From Sulfitobacter indolifex (GTDB lineage: Bacteria > Pseudomonadota > Alphaproteobacteria > Rhodobacterales > Rhodobacteraceae): a stretch of 64,000 nt of DNA. Shown here piece after piece: positions 35,241 through 45,363 of the stretch. The DNA lies in assembly GCF_022788655.1 (NCBI RefSeq), contig NZ_CP084951.1, positions 1,798,001 to 1,862,000 on the forward strand. Direction: 5' to 3'. Within the stretch, counting starts at the first letter, position 1. Each line of letters starts with the position of its first letter. The position numbers and the translations under genes are program-made. The notes under the pieces are model-generated. The model did not search any database. It had not been told where the DNA came from and saw only the letters and a program-made list of their open reading frames with translations.

Positions 35241-36287
35241 TTAGGGCAGCAGAAGGGAGGAATCGCCATAGGAAAAGAAGCGATATTTCTCTGCTATGGC
35301 ATGGGCATAGATGTCTTTCACCTGCTGCACGCCCATGAGCGCTGAGACCAGCATCATCAGCGTGGATTTTGGTAGGTGGAAGTTGGTCATCAGCCCGTCA
35401 GTCACGTTGAAGGTGAAACCCGGCGTGATGAAAATATCGGTGTCACCTTCCCAAGCGGTAATCTGGCCATCGCGCGCGGCTGTTTCGATCAAGCGCAGCG
35501 CAGTGGTGCCCACGGGGATCACGCGGCCTCCGGCGGCGCGGGTTGCGGTGATCTCTTCCGCAGCCTCGGCGCTGACCCGGCCCCATTCGGCGTGCATCTT
35601 ATGTTCGGAAATGTCGTCGACTTTAACCGGCAGAAAGGTGCCCGCGCCGACATGCAGGGTGACATGGCTGAAGGTGACCCCCTTCGCCGCCAACGCGGCG
35701 AGCAACGTCTCATCAAAGTGGAGCGAGGCCGTGGGGGCCGCAACCGCGCCTGCGTGGCGGGCGAAAACGGTTTGGTAGTCGGTCATGTCTTGCGCGTCAG
35801 CCGCGCGTTTGGCGGCGATATAGGGCGGCAGCGGCATGGCACCGGCGGCATTGAGTGCTGCGTCGAAATCATCGCCCGCGCAGTTGAACCGCAGATGCCC
35901 CTGCCCGTCCTCCACCGCCTCCAGTGTGGCGCGCAGATCGTCAGAGAAGATGACTTCTTCGCCGATTTTCAGTTTGCGCAGCGGTTTGATCAGTGCCGAC
36001 CACGTGCCGTCGCCGCGGGGCTCCAGTAGCGTGACTTCGATCTTAGCCTGCACGGCACCTTGGGCCGAGGCGCGGTGGCGCAGCCCGGAAAGCCGCGCGG
36101 GGATCACGCGGGTATCGTTCAGCACCAGACGGTCACCGGGGCGCAGCCAATCGGTCAGATCGGTTACCCGCCTGTCATGAAGCTGAGCGCCCTCGGCCAC
36201 CAAGAGCCGGGCGGAAGAGCGCGGATTGGCCGGGCGCGTGGCGATCAATTCCTCAGGCAGGTCGAAATCGAAATCGGAAAGCTTCAT
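35241..36287 (-). CDS. queA: tRNA preQ1(34) S-adenosylmethionine ribosyltransferase-isomerase
   Basis: Builds epoxyqueuosine on tRNA by transferring the ribosyl group of SAM to preQ1 in the anticodon wobble position. The 348-residue protein begins [29 protein letters not shown] with the family RP/AR motif, then [33 protein letters not shown] near residue 215, HAEW, and [15 protein letters not shown] as THxxxPxS-like ending ([18 protein letters not shown]). Other queuosine genes are not visible here. The start has no strong ribosome site but fits the family; it may be co-transcribed with the AsmA-like gene 44 bases upstream. Confidence 0.96.
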   Translation of the reverse strand: MKLSDFDFDLPEELIATRPANPRSSARLLVAEGAQLHDRRVTDLTDWLRPGDRLVLNDTRVIPARLSGLRHRASAQGAVQAKIEVTLLEPRGDGTWSALIKPLRKLKIGEEVIFSDDLRATLEAVEDGQGHLRFNCAGDDFDAALNAAGAMPLPPYIAAKRAADAQDMTDYQTVFARHAGAVAAPTASLHFDETLLAALAAKGVTFSHVTLHVGAGTFLPVKVDDISEHKMHAEWGRVSAEAAEEITATRAAGGRVIPVGTTALRLIETAARDGQITAWEGDTDIFITPGFTFNVTDGLMTNFHLPKSTLMMLVSALMGVQQVKDIYAHAIAEKYRFFSYGDSSLLLP

Positions 36288-36331
36288 CGGCGCGGCTCCT
36301 GCGGGTCTGGCGGCATAGGTCGCCTCGGCGC

Positions 36332-39300
36332 TTAGCGATCCTCTGGCACCCGGGCAACCGGATTCGCTTGGCCCTGCACCTGCGGCACAGTGGGCGGCGG
36401 GCGGCGGAACAACTCGCGGAACATGCCGGGCGTAAGGGCCGAGAGCGGATTTACCGACACATTCGGCTCTTTCGCGGCCCCGGTCAGGCGGTAGTTGAAG
36501 CCGATTAGCCCCTCGCCCTTGCGGGTGAACAGCGAGCCGATCCCATTGAACATATAGACCGGAGAGATCACGCCCTGCATGTCGATCAACCCGCTGTCGA
36601 GCGCATAGACCCCATCCATGGACAGGCCTAATGACGCGCCCACGGCGCTGGCCTCGGTCAAGGTCAAGCGGTTCGGGGTCAGGCGAAAGTTCGCCTCTAC
36701 ATCATCGAAGTAAATTCCATCGCCGTTGAGTTCGTTGATCAACCCCACGACCGAGATCGCATTGACCAGCGCCGCAATCCCTGGCGCATCTCGAATGCCC
36801 ACATCATCGACTGTGAGCTGCCCATCAAAGGCCCCGCCAGTGCCGACAGGCAACAGCGTGAGCGACAGGTTTCCCCCGACCACCTGCTTTACCAATCCAG
36901 CCGAACGCAGGATCCCGCCCGCATCGTTTGAGACCACCCGTACCGCGCTGCGCCCGCCTTGGGGCAGCACCTGCCCTTGCACCGATGTGCCCCCGTTAAG
37001 CTGAGCGGTGAACGTTCCATCCATGCCCTTGGCGGTGTCAAAAGTGCCCGATAGGTTCGCCAGATAGATTGTATCGGTAATCTGCAACCGATCTAGCGCC
37101 ACCCGCATCGGCGGGCCGGGTTGCCCACCGGCTGATCCAAATTCCGCCCGACGCATGTCAAGCATACCACCGCCCAGCACAACCTGCACCGGATTGCCCT
37201 TGCCACGCCCGATAAGTTGCACCGGGATATCAAGCCAGTCGCCGCGTCGCAGCCGGTCGATCTGCACCCGGTCCAGCGCGCCGCCGGGTTTGAGGTCAAT
37301 GGAGCCTGCCAAGCTCAGCCCCGGCGCGGTCAGCTGGAAGGCATCGACATTCGGCGTCTCGCCCAGCCGTCCGGCCAGCCGCAATTCGCCCTTGCTGCCC
37401 GGCGCCTTGACCCACGAGAGTTGCGGGACCGAGATACCCACCCCTGAGAGATTACTCTGTAGTGAGAAGCGGGGCGCTTGACCCTTTTTCAGGTCCAGCG
37501 CGATCTGCCCCGTGCCGCTGCCGCGAATGCTGCCGGGGGGCAATGCAATGCCAAAGGCCTCCAGCCCCGAGGGGGTCAGCGCGACTTGTCCGGTCAGGCG
37601 GCTCTCGTCTGAGCCCGGCCCAATCGCCTGCGACCACTCCCCATCGAAACCCACGCCGTCGATACGCCCTTCGCCGCCAATGGTGATGCGTTCATTGCTG
37701 GCGGTAATAGCCAGCCTGCTGGCCCGAAGGCTGCGGTCCTTGACCAGTGTATCGGTCGAGAGCGACAGCAAATCCCCCGCGAAGTGATAGTGCACGTCCT
37801 CAGGCTTGCCGCCCTTTTTCAACGGCAGCGCCAGTGTGCCTTTCAGCACCGCCATGCCATCCGCAAGCGTCACCGGCAGCCCTGCCTTATCCATAACCTG
37901 CATCGGCGGTTGGTTAAGCAGCGACAGCGCCGCAGTTAGGGTGGATCGGGTGGCAAGCCGGATCACCGAAGGGCTGCCGTCTTTCACCCGCACGTCGGGA
38001 ATGATGAAGGACGACCCATCCAGCGTCACCGCCCCGCCCTGCGGCGCGATCACCTCGCCCGCGTCCACTGTGACAACGAGGCGGTTGTCGAGCAGGCTCA
38101 TATGGCCGCTTCCGTCGGTGATATGCGGCAGGGTTTTCAAAAACCGCACCTCGGCACCTGCGTAGTCAAAAGCCACATAGGTTTGCGGCGCCTGCCCCGG
38201 TGCCATGCGCAGGGCCAGGTCGAGGTTGCGCATCTGGCCTGCGTGGAGGTTCTCGTCCAGCCAAGTGCGGGTCTTGGGTTTCACACCTTCTGGCCAGAGG
38301 GTCAGCAGACGTTCCGGTCCCAACCGGTCCATGCGCCCGTCAAGCGAGAGGTTCCACCCCTCAGGCTCAGCCAAAAGTTCGCCATCAAGGCGCAGACTGC
38401 GGCCCTGATCGTTAATCTCCAGACGGCCCAACTTCAGGCGAAACGGGTTGAGACTGAGTTGAAAGTCGATGTCGGCTTGATCCAGCGCCACAGGCTCGGA
38501 GTAAACTTCAGCCGGATTGGCGCGCAGATCGCGTAGGGAAAACTGGCCGACCATCTCCCCCGGAATGCCCCCCGTGACATCGCCCAATTGCGACGTGCCG
38601 GTGATGTTGCCAGAGACCCAAGGGCTGTCGAGCGACATTTCATCAAAGCGCAAAAGCTGGCGCGCGGGGTCATAGCTAAAGTAGCTGCGCGCCCCGTCGA
38701 AAGGGATCGGTTTGGTCTGTGAGTGGGGCTGCAGCACGCCCTTGTCGATCTGTAGCGATGCGTTGATCGGGGCAAAGTGACCGGCGCTGTCGATCCCGCT
38801 GCGCACCGCGCCTGAAATATTGGCCCGCAGCACTTCAAGCCATGAGAACGCCGGCCCCTGTGCGGCAATGTCGCGTGCGTCGATCCCGTCAAAGGTCACG
38901 CCAAAGGTCGCGGCATTCTGGCCGATGCGGCTGCTGTAATTCGCCGTAAGCGTGGCCACCCCTGCGCCGCCGCTCAACACCGCAAGATCGGCAGAAAGGT
39001 CAACCTGCTCACCACTGCGCGACAGACGCAGCCGCCCGCCATCTCCGGTCCAAGCCCGACCCGCGCGGGCATCCTCAAACCGCAAGGTCAAAGCGCGCAG
39101 CTCGACCGAGCGCAGCGCCGAGAGCGCAGGCGCGGCCAGCACATTGTCAATTTGGCCGATAAGCTGCGGCAGGGTCGCGGCCTCCCGTTCGGGCGGGGCG
39201 ATCCCGGCCCCGGCGGAAAGACTCACGCGCCCGTCTGCGCCTCGGCGCAGATTGGCCACCACGCCCGACAAGGAAATCTCACGCGGCTGCGCCACCCCGC

Positions 39301-39673
39301 GCAGCAGAGACCGCATCGACAGGCTTGCCTTGAACTCATTAAAGCTGACGATCTCGTCGCCCTCAGGCGTGGTGACAAGGATATCTTGCAGCCGCACGCG
39401 GGGCCGCCAACCTTCGTCGACGACAAACTCCATCGCACCGAATTCCACCCGCGCCTGCGGCAGCGCTGATGCAATCCGCGTCTCGATCCGCTCTTGCACC
39501 CAAAGCGGCGCGGGGATTGGACGCCCGGTGAAATGTATCGCCGCCCCCGTCGCCAGCACGGCCAGCAGCACCAGCGCCACGAGTGACGCAACCCCCACGC
39601 GGCGCAGCGGCCTGCGGCGCGATGGCCCCTTGCCGGTGGGCTCAGGCGGGCTGGAAGGGGGCGGGTCGCTCAT
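36332..39673 (-). CDS. Large AsmA/YhdP-like envelope protein
   Basis: A 1113-residue protein with a Pro-rich cytosolic N terminus, one transmembrane helix near residues 30-48 ([23 protein letters not shown]) and a long periplasmic part rich in alternating beta strands. The region has DUF3971 and AsmA-like C-terminal features, for instance [23 protein letters not shown] near the end. YhdP/TamB-type relatives are thought to form bridges that carry phospholipid between the inner and outer membranes; that is family knowledge, not shown here. The ATG at 39673 with CCGGAG is used instead of a TTG 13 codons upstream. It is divergent from the peroxiredoxin gene. Confidence 0.82.
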   Translation of the reverse strand: MSDPPPSSPPEPTGKGPSRRRPLRRVGVASLVALVLLAVLATGAAIHFTGRPIPAPLWVQERIETRIASALPQARVEFGAMEFVVDEGWRPRVRLQDILVTTPEGDEIVSFNEFKASLSMRSLLRGVAQPREISLSGVVANLRRGADGRVSLSAGAGIAPPEREAATLPQLIGQIDNVLAAPALSALRSVELRALTLRFEDARAGRAWTGDGGRLRLSRSGEQVDLSADLAVLSGGAGVATLTANYSSRIGQNAATFGVTFDGIDARDIAAQGPAFSWLEVLRANISGAVRSGIDSAGHFAPINASLQIDKGVLQPHSQTKPIPFDGARSYFSYDPARQLLRFDEMSLDSPWVSGNITGTSQLGDVTGGIPGEMVGQFSLRDLRANPAEVYSEPVALDQADIDFQLSLNPFRLKLGRLEINDQGRSLRLDGELLAEPEGWNLSLDGRMDRLGPERLLTLWPEGVKPKTRTWLDENLHAGQMRNLDLALRMAPGQAPQTYVAFDYAGAEVRFLKTLPHITDGSGHMSLLDNRLVVTVDAGEVIAPQGGAVTLDGSSFIIPDVRVKDGSPSVIRLATRSTLTAALSLLNQPPMQVMDKAGLPVTLADGMAVLKGTLALPLKKGGKPEDVHYHFAGDLLSLSTDTLVKDRSLRASRLAITASNERITIGGEGRIDGVGFDGEWSQAIGPGSDESRLTGQVALTPSGLEAFGIALPPGSIRGSGTGQIALDLKKGQAPRFSLQSNLSGVGISVPQLSWVKAPGSKGELRLAGRLGETPNVDAFQLTAPGLSLAGSIDLKPGGALDRVQIDRLRRGDWLDIPVQLIGRGKGNPVQVVLGGGMLDMRRAEFGSAGGQPGPPMRVALDRLQITDTIYLANLSGTFDTAKGMDGTFTAQLNGGTSVQGQVLPQGGRSAVRVVSNDAGGILRSAGLVKQVVGGNLSLTLLPVGTGGAFDGQLTVDDVGIRDAPGIAALVNAISVVGLINELNGDGIYFDDVEANFRLTPNRLTLTEASAVGASLGLSMDGVYALDSGLIDMQGVISPVYMFNGIGSLFTRKGEGLIGFNYRLTGAAKEPNVSVNPLSALTPGMFRELFRRPPPTVPQVQGQANPVARVPEDR

Positions 39674-39768
39674 CGGGCTCCGGTTCGGCTGGGGCGGCTT
39701 TGACGTTGTCAAATCAGATGCAGTATGACAGCCCTGAACGACCCTTCACAAGCCAAAGGAACCGCCCC

Positions 39769-40242
39769 ATGTCGCAGATCGGACCGCAGCCCGGCCAACC
39801 GGCCCCGGATTTCACCCTTCCTGTGACCGGCGGTGGCGAGATTACGCTCTCTGCCCTGCGCGGTGGCCCCGTGGTCCTGTTCTTTTACCCGCGCGATGAC
39901 ACGCCCGGTTGCACCAAGGAATCGATCGGCTTTTCGGAGCGGCTTTCGGAGTTTGCCGAATCCGGTGTGCAGGTCTTTGGCATCTCGCGCGACAGCATGG
40001 ACAAACACGACAGGTTCGCGTCCAAACACGCGCTGACCGTGCCGCTTTTGTCCGACACCGATGGGGCAGTGACGGAAGCCTATGAGGTATGGGTCGAGAA
40101 AAACATGTACGGCAAGAAATCTATGGGCATTGAGCGCGCGACCTACCTGATCGACGCGACAGGCAAGATCGCGCAGGTCTGGCGCAAAGTGAAGGTGCCC
40201 GGCCATGTGGATGCCGTGCTTGATGCGGTGCGTGGCGCATGA
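39769..40242 (+). CDS. Bcp-type peroxiredoxin
   Basis: A 157-residue thiol peroxidase of the PrxQ/BCP group, which reduces hydrogen and organic peroxides with a thiol donor. The peroxidatic Cys is in FFYPRDDTPGCTKESIGF near residue 45, and the fold continues with FGISRDSMDKHDRFASKHALTVPLLSD. No second Cys appears at the usual +5 position or elsewhere in the family pattern, so this is a single-Cys form and would need an external thiol to resolve. AAAGGA precedes ATG 39769. Its stop overlaps the DUF455 gene start by four bases. Confidence 0.92.
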   Translation: MSQIGPQPGQPAPDFTLPVTGGGEITLSALRGGPVVLFFYPRDDTPGCTKESIGFSERLSEFAESGVQVFGISRDSMDKHDRFASKHALTVPLLSDTDGAVTEAYEVWVEKNMYGKKSMGIERATYLIDATGKIAQVWRKVKVPGHVDAVLDAVRGA

Positions 40243-41063
40243 TGCCGCTGGCAGAGATGGCCGAAGCGGTACTGCGCACGGCGGATGGGCGTGAGAAAAC
40301 AGCGCTGTCGCGGAAATTCGCGGCCGAGTGGCTCTCGGCCCGTGCTGAAGGTGCCCGCCCCGAAGTGGGCCGCGCCGACCCGCCACTGCACCCTGCCCGG
40401 CCCGCCAAGCCCGAATTGCTCAGCCCCCGCGAAGTGCCCCGCCGCCGCCCGGGCACGCCCGAAGGCCGCGCGGCGCTGCTGCATGCCGTGGCACATATTG
40501 AGTTGAACGCCGTCGACCTGCATTGGGACGTGATTGCGCGGTTTTCGCATGTCCCGCTGCCGCTTGGGTTTTTTGACGACTGGGTGAAAGCGGCGGACGA
40601 CGAATCGAAACACTTTAACCTGATGTGCGACTGCCTCGAAGAGATGGGAAGCCACTACGGGGCCATGCCCGCCCATGCGGGCATGTGGCGCGCGGCAGAG
40701 GATACGGTCGACGACCTTATGGGGCGCTTGGCCGTGGTGCCCATGGTGCTGGAAGCGCGCGGGCTAGACGTGACGCCGGGCATGATCAAGATTTTCCGCA
40801 ACGCAAAGGCCGATAGCGCCGTAGCAGCGCTTGAGACGATCTATTCCGAAGAAGTCGCCCATGTCGCTTATGGCAGCAAGTGGTTTCACTTTCTCTGCGG
40901 GCGTCATGATGAAGACCCGAAAGACCGCTTTCACGCCCTCGTACGCAAGTATTTCCACGGCGACTTGAAGCCGCCCTTTAACGAAGAAAAACGAGCCGAG
41001 GCGGGAATCCCTCCCGACTTTTATTGGCCTCTCACTGCCGATGGTGGATCAACAAAAAACTAA
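40239..41063 (+). CDS. DUF455 ferritin-like protein
   Basis: A 274-residue protein of the DUF455 family, which has a ferritin-like four-helix fold. Likely metal ligands are in AVAHIELNAVDLHWD (Glu/His near residue 85), ADDESKHFNLM near residue 120, and IYSEEVAHVAYGSKW (Glu...His near residue 210), a pattern of ExxH type for a di-iron centre. Family substrates are not firmly known. It is translationally coupled to the peroxiredoxin gene, hinting at a role in oxidant or metal stress, which is only contextual. Two stem-loops follow before the next gene. Confidence 0.85.
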   Translation: MMPLAEMAEAVLRTADGREKTALSRKFAAEWLSARAEGARPEVGRADPPLHPARPAKPELLSPREVPRRRPGTPEGRAALLHAVAHIELNAVDLHWDVIARFSHVPLPLGFFDDWVKAADDESKHFNLMCDCLEEMGSHYGAMPAHAGMWRAAEDTVDDLMGRLAVVPMVLEARGLDVTPGMIKIFRNAKADSAVAALETIYSEEVAHVAYGSKWFHFLCGRHDEDPKDRFHALVRKYFHGDLKPPFNEEKRAEAGIPPDFYWPLTADGGSTKN

Positions 41064-41073
41064 GCTCACATCA

Positions 41074-41113
41074 GCAAGTGGTTGGAATAGGCGGATTTTT
41101 GCCAACCACTTGC
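41074..41113 (+). other. Long-arm stem-loop after the DUF455 gene
   Basis: GCAAGTGGTTGG and CCAACCACTTGC form a 12-bp perfect stem around a 16-base loop ending in TTTTTG. No T-run follows the 3' arm, so it is not a standard terminator. Confidence 0.65.
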
Positions 41114-41152
41114 CCTGTTGAGCAGAGGAATGGGGGATTGCCGCGCAGCTTT

Positions 41153-41171
41153 GGGGCAACAGGGTTGCCCC
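41153..41171 (+). other. Second stem-loop before the M23 peptidase gene
   Basis: GGGGCAAC and GTTGCCCC form an 8-bp perfect stem with an AGG loop, 82 bases before the M23 start codon. It may be in the leader of that mRNA. Confidence 0.55.
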
Positions 41172-41252
41172 ATTCGTACGCACTGGCTATTGACGTTGGG
41201 CGCGGGCCGGGCTGCCTCGCCGCGCCGACGGGACGAGACAAGGGACGACAAC

Positions 41253-42581
41253 ATGCGCTCACGGATTGCAATCAAGACGCATGCTCTGCTTGAGCATTAC
41301 TTTCCCGAGCGCCGCGTCTTTCTGAAATCCGACAGCGACACCCGATTCATCCGTCTTCGCCCCGGCACTCAGATCATCGGGCTGGCGGGCTCTGCCTTCC
41401 TCGTATCATGGGCGATCATCGCCACGGCGATCATCTTGATGGACAGCATCGGCTCAGGCAACTTCCGCGAGCAGGCCAAACGCGACCAGCGCACCTATCA
41501 GGCCCGGTTGAACGAACTTTCCGCGCAGCGTGATCTGCGCGCCGAAGAAGCATTGGCCGCACAGGATCGCTTTAACGCTGCGCTGACACAAATCTCTGTG
41601 ATGCAGTCTGAACTGCTGTCGTCTGAGACCCGCCGCCGCGAGCTGGAGACCGGGATTGACGTGATTCAGTCCACCCTGCGCGACACGATGAAAGACCGCC
41701 AAAGAGCGCGGTCGAAACTGGCCGATTTGGAAGGCAGTCTTGAGAATGGAGAGGCGGGCAGCGTTCGTGCTGACGCCGACCAAGTGCCTACTGATTTCCT
41801 AGCCCAAGCCTTGGCGCGCACCTCGGCAGAACGTGATAAGGTCGTGGTTGATGCGCAAGACGCGCTGCTGCAGGCCGATGAAATGGCCCAAGAGATTGCG
41901 CTGATGCGGGATCAGAATGATGCGATCTTCCGCCAGCTTGAAGAAGCGATGAGCGTATCCGTCGCTCCGCTTGATAAAATGTTCCGCAGCGCAGGCATGC
42001 CGACCGACCGTATCCTCGCCACCGTGCGCCGTGGGTACTCCGGCCAAGGTGGCCCGATGACGCCGCTGTCTTTCACCACCCGTGGCGAAGAGCTGAGCCC
42101 CGACACGCAGCGCGCCAACCGCCTGTTGAACCAGATGGACCGGCTGAACCTCTACCGGATTGCCGCCGAAAAGGCGCCTTTTGCCAACCCGGTGAAAAAC
42201 GCTTTCCGCTTCACCAGCCAATTCGGCTATCGCCGCGACCCCAAGACCGGTGGACGCCGGATGCACAAGGGTGTCGACTTTGCCGCTGGCATGGGCACAC
42301 CCCTTTATTCCACTGCCGATGGTGTGGTGACCCACGCGGGCTGGTCATCGGGCTATGGCCGTCTGGTGAAAATCCAACATGAGTTTGGTATTGAGACCCG
42401 CTATGCGCATATGTCCAAGCTTCGCGTGAAAGTTGGTCAAAGAGTCTCGCGCGGGCAGCATATTGGTGATATGGGAGCATCAGGACGGGTCACCGGTGTC
42501 CATCTCCACTATGAAGTCCGCGTAGGTGGCAAGGCTGTTAACCCCATGATCTATATCAAGGCTGCAAACGATGTTTTCTAA
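41253..42581 (+). CDS. M23 family cell wall endopeptidase (LmdC-like)
   Basis: A 442-residue inner-membrane-anchored zinc peptidase. Residues about 43-68 form a transmembrane helix (IIGLAGSAFLVSWAIIATAIIL). A coiled coil follows to about residue 200 (NELSAQRDLRAEEALAAQDRF). The C-terminal LytM/M23 domain has GRRMHKGVDFAAGMGTPLY with the first metal His and Asp, GYGRLVKIQHEFGIETRYAHMSKL with the catalytic HxxH-type His, and the closing GRVTGVHLHYEVRVG with HxH. All zinc ligands are present, so it is likely active on peptidoglycan crosslinks. It overlaps the bactofilin gene by 11 bases; such pairs shape the cell wall in other alphaproteobacteria. Confidence 0.9.
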   Translation: MRSRIAIKTHALLEHYFPERRVFLKSDSDTRFIRLRPGTQIIGLAGSAFLVSWAIIATAIILMDSIGSGNFREQAKRDQRTYQARLNELSAQRDLRAEEALAAQDRFNAALTQISVMQSELLSSETRRRELETGIDVIQSTLRDTMKDRQRARSKLADLEGSLENGEAGSVRADADQVPTDFLAQALARTSAERDKVVVDAQDALLQADEMAQEIALMRDQNDAIFRQLEEAMSVSVAPLDKMFRSAGMPTDRILATVRRGYSGQGGPMTPLSFTTRGEELSPDTQRANRLLNQMDRLNLYRIAAEKAPFANPVKNAFRFTSQFGYRRDPKTGGRRMHKGVDFAAGMGTPLYSTADGVVTHAGWSSGYGRLVKIQHEFGIETRYAHMSKLRVKVGQRVSRGQHIGDMGASGRVTGVHLHYEVRVGGKAVNPMIYIKAANDVF

Positions 42582-43071
42582 AAGCAAAATCAACGATCCC
42601 GCGCCCCAGGATGCAGATGCGTCCAAACCGGCACCTTCCAGCGCTTCCACGGCCCCTGCGCCGTCCAAGCAGAGCGAGTTCAAGGCCAGCGCGCCCAAAG
42701 CGAAGCCGCCCGCATCCGTTCTGTCTTCGGATCTGCATGTCACCGGCAACATGAAGACCACCGGCGATATTCAGGTCGAAGGCACCGTTGAGGGCGACAT
42801 CCGCGCGCATTTGCTGACCATCGGTGAGACTGCGACGATCAAGGGCGAAGTGGTTGCCGATGACGTTGTTATCAATGGCCGCATCGTCGGCCGAGTGCGT
42901 GGCCTCAAGGTGCGCCTGACATCGACCGCACGGGTTGAGGGTGACATCATCCACAAGACCATCGCGATCGAATCCGGCGCGCATTTCGAAGGCTCCGTGC
43001 AGCGTCAGGACGATCCGCTGAACCCCGGCGCAAAGTCTGCTCCGGCGCAAAAGCCGAACCCCGCCTCCTAA
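42571..43071 (+). CDS. bacA: Bactofilin
   Basis: Bactofilins form nucleotide-free filaments on the membrane and localise cell-wall enzymes. The 166-residue protein has a disordered N terminus, then the beta-helix bactofilin domain at about residues 50-140 (VLSSDLHVTGNMKTTGDIQVEGTVEGDIR; LTIGETATIKGEVVADDVVINGRIVGRVRG; LTSTARVEGDIIHKTIAIESGAHFEGSV) and a Pro-rich tail. The start lies inside the M23 gene, giving an 11-base overlap and tight coupling. The pair resembles LmdC-BacA. A strong terminator follows. Confidence 0.93.
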   Translation: MFSKSKINDPAPQDADASKPAPSSASTAPAPSKQSEFKASAPKAKPPASVLSSDLHVTGNMKTTGDIQVEGTVEGDIRAHLLTIGETATIKGEVVADDVVINGRIVGRVRGLKVRLTSTARVEGDIIHKTIAIESGAHFEGSVQRQDDPLNPGAKSAPAQKPNPAS

Positions 43072-43095
43072 GGCCGCGGTCGGTTCAAAGTATTC

Positions 43096-43128
43096 ACGGG
43101 CGTCGCAGGAAACTGCGGCGCCCGTTTT
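43096..43128. terminator. Terminator after the bactofilin gene
   Basis: ACGGGCGTCGCAG pairs with CTGCGGCGCCCGT (one T-G) over a GAAA tetraloop, followed by TTTT. It lies between convergent bactofilin and DUF3179 genes. Confidence 0.88.
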
Positions 43129-43148
43129 CGTTTTACTATGGCTCTGAG

Positions 43149-44117
43149 TTAGCGGCCCAGCATCCATGTGCCGTTTGGCCAGAAGGCATCAAAGGCGAAG
43201 GCGAACATCACGTCATGCGGCACGTCGCGCCCGGCGTTGTCGCGCACGCGGATGCTGCCCACGTCACGCCCCTTGCCGATCTGCCCCGCGTCTAGGGCCG
43301 AAGCCTGCCCTGCCCGCCAAGTGATCGTCACACCTGCTTCGCGGACCTCACCTTCCTCCGCCAGTCGATTAAGCCGCCACGCCCGGTCCCCCACGCGCAC
43401 CACACGCTCCAACGGTGCAATCCCGTGAGGTGGCTGCGCGCCATCATAGAGGAAGGGTTTGGTCGAGGAATCATAGCCACGATACGGGTTACGGCCATAG
43501 TCGCGATTATAGGACGGCTCCTCCATCACCAGCCCATCGGGGTGGCGTGCGGTGAAATCGGCCCAGCTTTCCAGCCAGCTTGGGAGGTGCTTTAACTCGG
43601 TACCGGTCAGCGCGCCGACAATGGCCCGGCCTTCGGCCTGCTGCCACCAACTTTGCGTTTCGCGGTCGTACATTACCATATCGGAATGGCGCAGTTTGCC
43701 CGAGACACCAAAGCGCAGCACCTTGCCCGCAACGCGGCGGTCAAAGACCAGCGCAGAGTTGCACAGCGGACAGAAGGTCACGGCAATGGGCCGCCCATTC
43801 ACCGTATCGTTCACAATCTCATGCCATGTCAGATAGCGGATCGGATAGGCGCGCGGTTTGGCGCCGTCGATCTCGACCGTGATGACCGGCTCGCGCGGGG
43901 CGATGCGGGTCTCTGCACTTGCGGCGCTGAAATCGGGCGCATCAAGCGCCGGGATGCCATCCTTAGGCGGGCCGCCTGAGATGATCTCGGACCAGTCGTT
44001 GATGCTTGTTTTGGCGAAATCGGTGTCGGGCCATTCGCCCTGCCAGCGGGCGGGGTTGGCAGTGACAGTATTGGCCAGCAGGCCAAGGCTCAGGACAATG
44101 GCGCTCAATTTTTTCAT
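43149..44117 (-). CDS. DUF3179 secreted protein
   Basis: A 322-residue DUF3179 family protein with a signal peptide at residues 1-21 (LSAIVLSLGLLANTVTA). The family signature is VTFCPLCNSALVFDRRV near residue 125, with a CPLC pair that could hold a metal or form a disulfide; FGVSGKLRHSDMVMYDRETQSWWQQ and DGLVMEEPSYNRDYGRNPYRGYD follow. No activity has been firmly assigned to this family. The start 44117 is chosen so the signal peptide begins normally; two upstream Met codons lack ribosome sites. It follows the cyclophilin pair by 64 bases on the same strand. Confidence 0.85.
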   Translation of the reverse strand: MKKLSAIVLSLGLLANTVTANPARWQGEWPDTDFAKTSINDWSEIISGGPPKDGIPALDAPDFSAASAETRIAPREPVITVEIDGAKPRAYPIRYLTWHEIVNDTVNGRPIAVTFCPLCNSALVFDRRVAGKVLRFGVSGKLRHSDMVMYDRETQSWWQQAEGRAIVGALTGTELKHLPSWLESWADFTARHPDGLVMEEPSYNRDYGRNPYRGYDSSTKPFLYDGAQPPHGIAPLERVVRVGDRAWRLNRLAEEGEVREAGVTITWRAGQASALDAGQIGKGRDVGSIRVRDNAGRDVPHDVMFAFAFDAFWPNGTWMLGR

Positions 44118-44181
44118 ACGCCGAGCTTGGCGCATGCGGGGGTGAGCGCACAAGCCCACCCCACGCGATCCTGAACGGATG

Positions 44182-44736
44182 TTACTCGGTCACGGTGACC
44201 GTTTTCATCACATCGGGCGCGCCAACAACGGCACCGTTTGGGCCGGTGCCGCGTTTGATGGCATCTACCACATCTTGGCCTTCGGTCACCTTGCCAACGA
44301 CCGTATATTGGCCGTCAAGGAAGGGTGCTGCGTCAAACATGATGAAGAACTGGCTGTTGGCACTGTCCGGGCTTTGGCTGCGCGCCATGCCGACCACACC
44401 GGTCTCAAACGCGATGTCCGAGAATTCAGCCGCAACATCGGGCATGTCCGAGCCGCCCATGCCGGCACGCGATATATCGCCGCCGGATTTACCGAACTGC
44501 ACGTCACCGGTCTGGGCCATGAAACCGTCGATCACGCGGTGGAAGACCACCCCGTCATAGGCGCCATCTTCGGCCAGTTCGGTGATCCGCGCCACATGCT
44601 CAGGTGCCACGTCTTCCAACAGGTCGATCTTGACGGTGCCATTGGCCTCGCCCGCGACTTCGATCTCAAGCCCGGTGGCCGCAGCCGCCGTGCCGAGAAG
44701 CGCCAGAACGGCGCTGGTGCCAAAAAGCTTACGCAT
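44182..44736 (-). CDS. Secreted cyclophilin-type peptidyl-prolyl isomerase
   Basis: A 184-residue cyclophilin with a signal peptide (FGTSAVLALLGTAAA), so it acts in the periplasm on proline bonds of folding proteins. The catalytic and binding residues appear in VVFHRVIDGFMAQTGDVQFGKSGG (FHR, Q), GMARSQSPDSANSQFFIMF (MAR, F) and FLDGQYTVVGKVTEG. It overlaps the upstream cytosolic cyclophilin gene by eight bases, so the two are coupled. Sequence similarity between them is clear, pointing to tandem duplication. Confidence 0.93.
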   Translation of the reverse strand: MRKLFGTSAVLALLGTAAAATGLEIEVAGEANGTVKIDLLEDVAPEHVARITELAEDGAYDGVVFHRVIDGFMAQTGDVQFGKSGGDISRAGMGGSDMPDVAAEFSDIAFETGVVGMARSQSPDSANSQFFIMFDAAPFLDGQYTVVGKVTEGQDVVDAIKRGTGPNGAVVGAPDVMKTVTVTE

Positions 44737-45235
44737 CTGCGGCCACCTTGACCGAGATCATGCGGTCAGGATTCGCAGGCGGCTCACCCCGCGTCAGTGC
44801 GTCGACATGTTCCATGCCAGAGATGACTTGGCCATAAACAGTATACTGACCGTTGAGGAAGTCATTGTCTTTGAAGTTGATGAAGAACTGGCTGTTAGCG
44901 CTGTCGGGGTTTGCCGAACGGGCCGCACCAATGGTGCCGCGTGCGTGGGGCACTTTGGAGAATTCTGCTGGCAGGTTTGGCATGTCGGAGCCACCTGTAC
45001 CTGCGGCGCGCAGGTTGAAGTTGTCTTCCATATTGCCGTTGGCCACATCGCCGGTCTGAGCCATGAAGCCTTCGATCACGCGGTGGAAGGCGACATTGTC
45101 GTATTTCCCGGCGCGGGCCAGTTCTTTCATCCGCTCGACGTGCTTGGGCGCAAGGTCAGGCATCAGTTCGATGGTGACGGTGCCGCCTTTGAGCTCCATC
45201 AGGATGGTGTTTTCGGGGTCTTTGATATCGGCCAT
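44729..45235 (-). CDS. Cytosolic cyclophilin-type peptidyl-prolyl isomerase
   Basis: A 168-residue cyclophilin with no signal peptide (MADIKDPENTILMELKGG), so a cytosolic isomerase. Active-site blocks are VAFHRVIEGFMAQTGDVANGN, TIGAARSANPDSANSQFFINF and FLNGQYTVYGQVISGMEHVD. The AAR in place of MAR at the cyclosporin-site Met is a known variant. It is the first of the tandem pair and is divergent from pgk across 128 bases; an inverted CTTGGC/GCCAAG pair at 45277-45295 lies there. Confidence 0.93.
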   Translation of the reverse strand: MADIKDPENTILMELKGGTVTIELMPDLAPKHVERMKELARAGKYDNVAFHRVIEGFMAQTGDVANGNMEDNFNLRAAGTGGSDMPNLPAEFSKVPHARGTIGAARSANPDSANSQFFINFKDNDFLNGQYTVYGQVISGMEHVDALTRGEPPANPDRMISVKVAADA

Positions 45236-45363
45236 TGGGCAATCCTTGTTTTGGTGTTTGCCAGATACCTAGGTGGCTTGGCCCGGATTGCCAAGCAGGT
45301 GCATTGACGTGACGGCTGTAAACGGCAAAACACAGCGCAACAATTGGGAACGGGAGAAGACCG

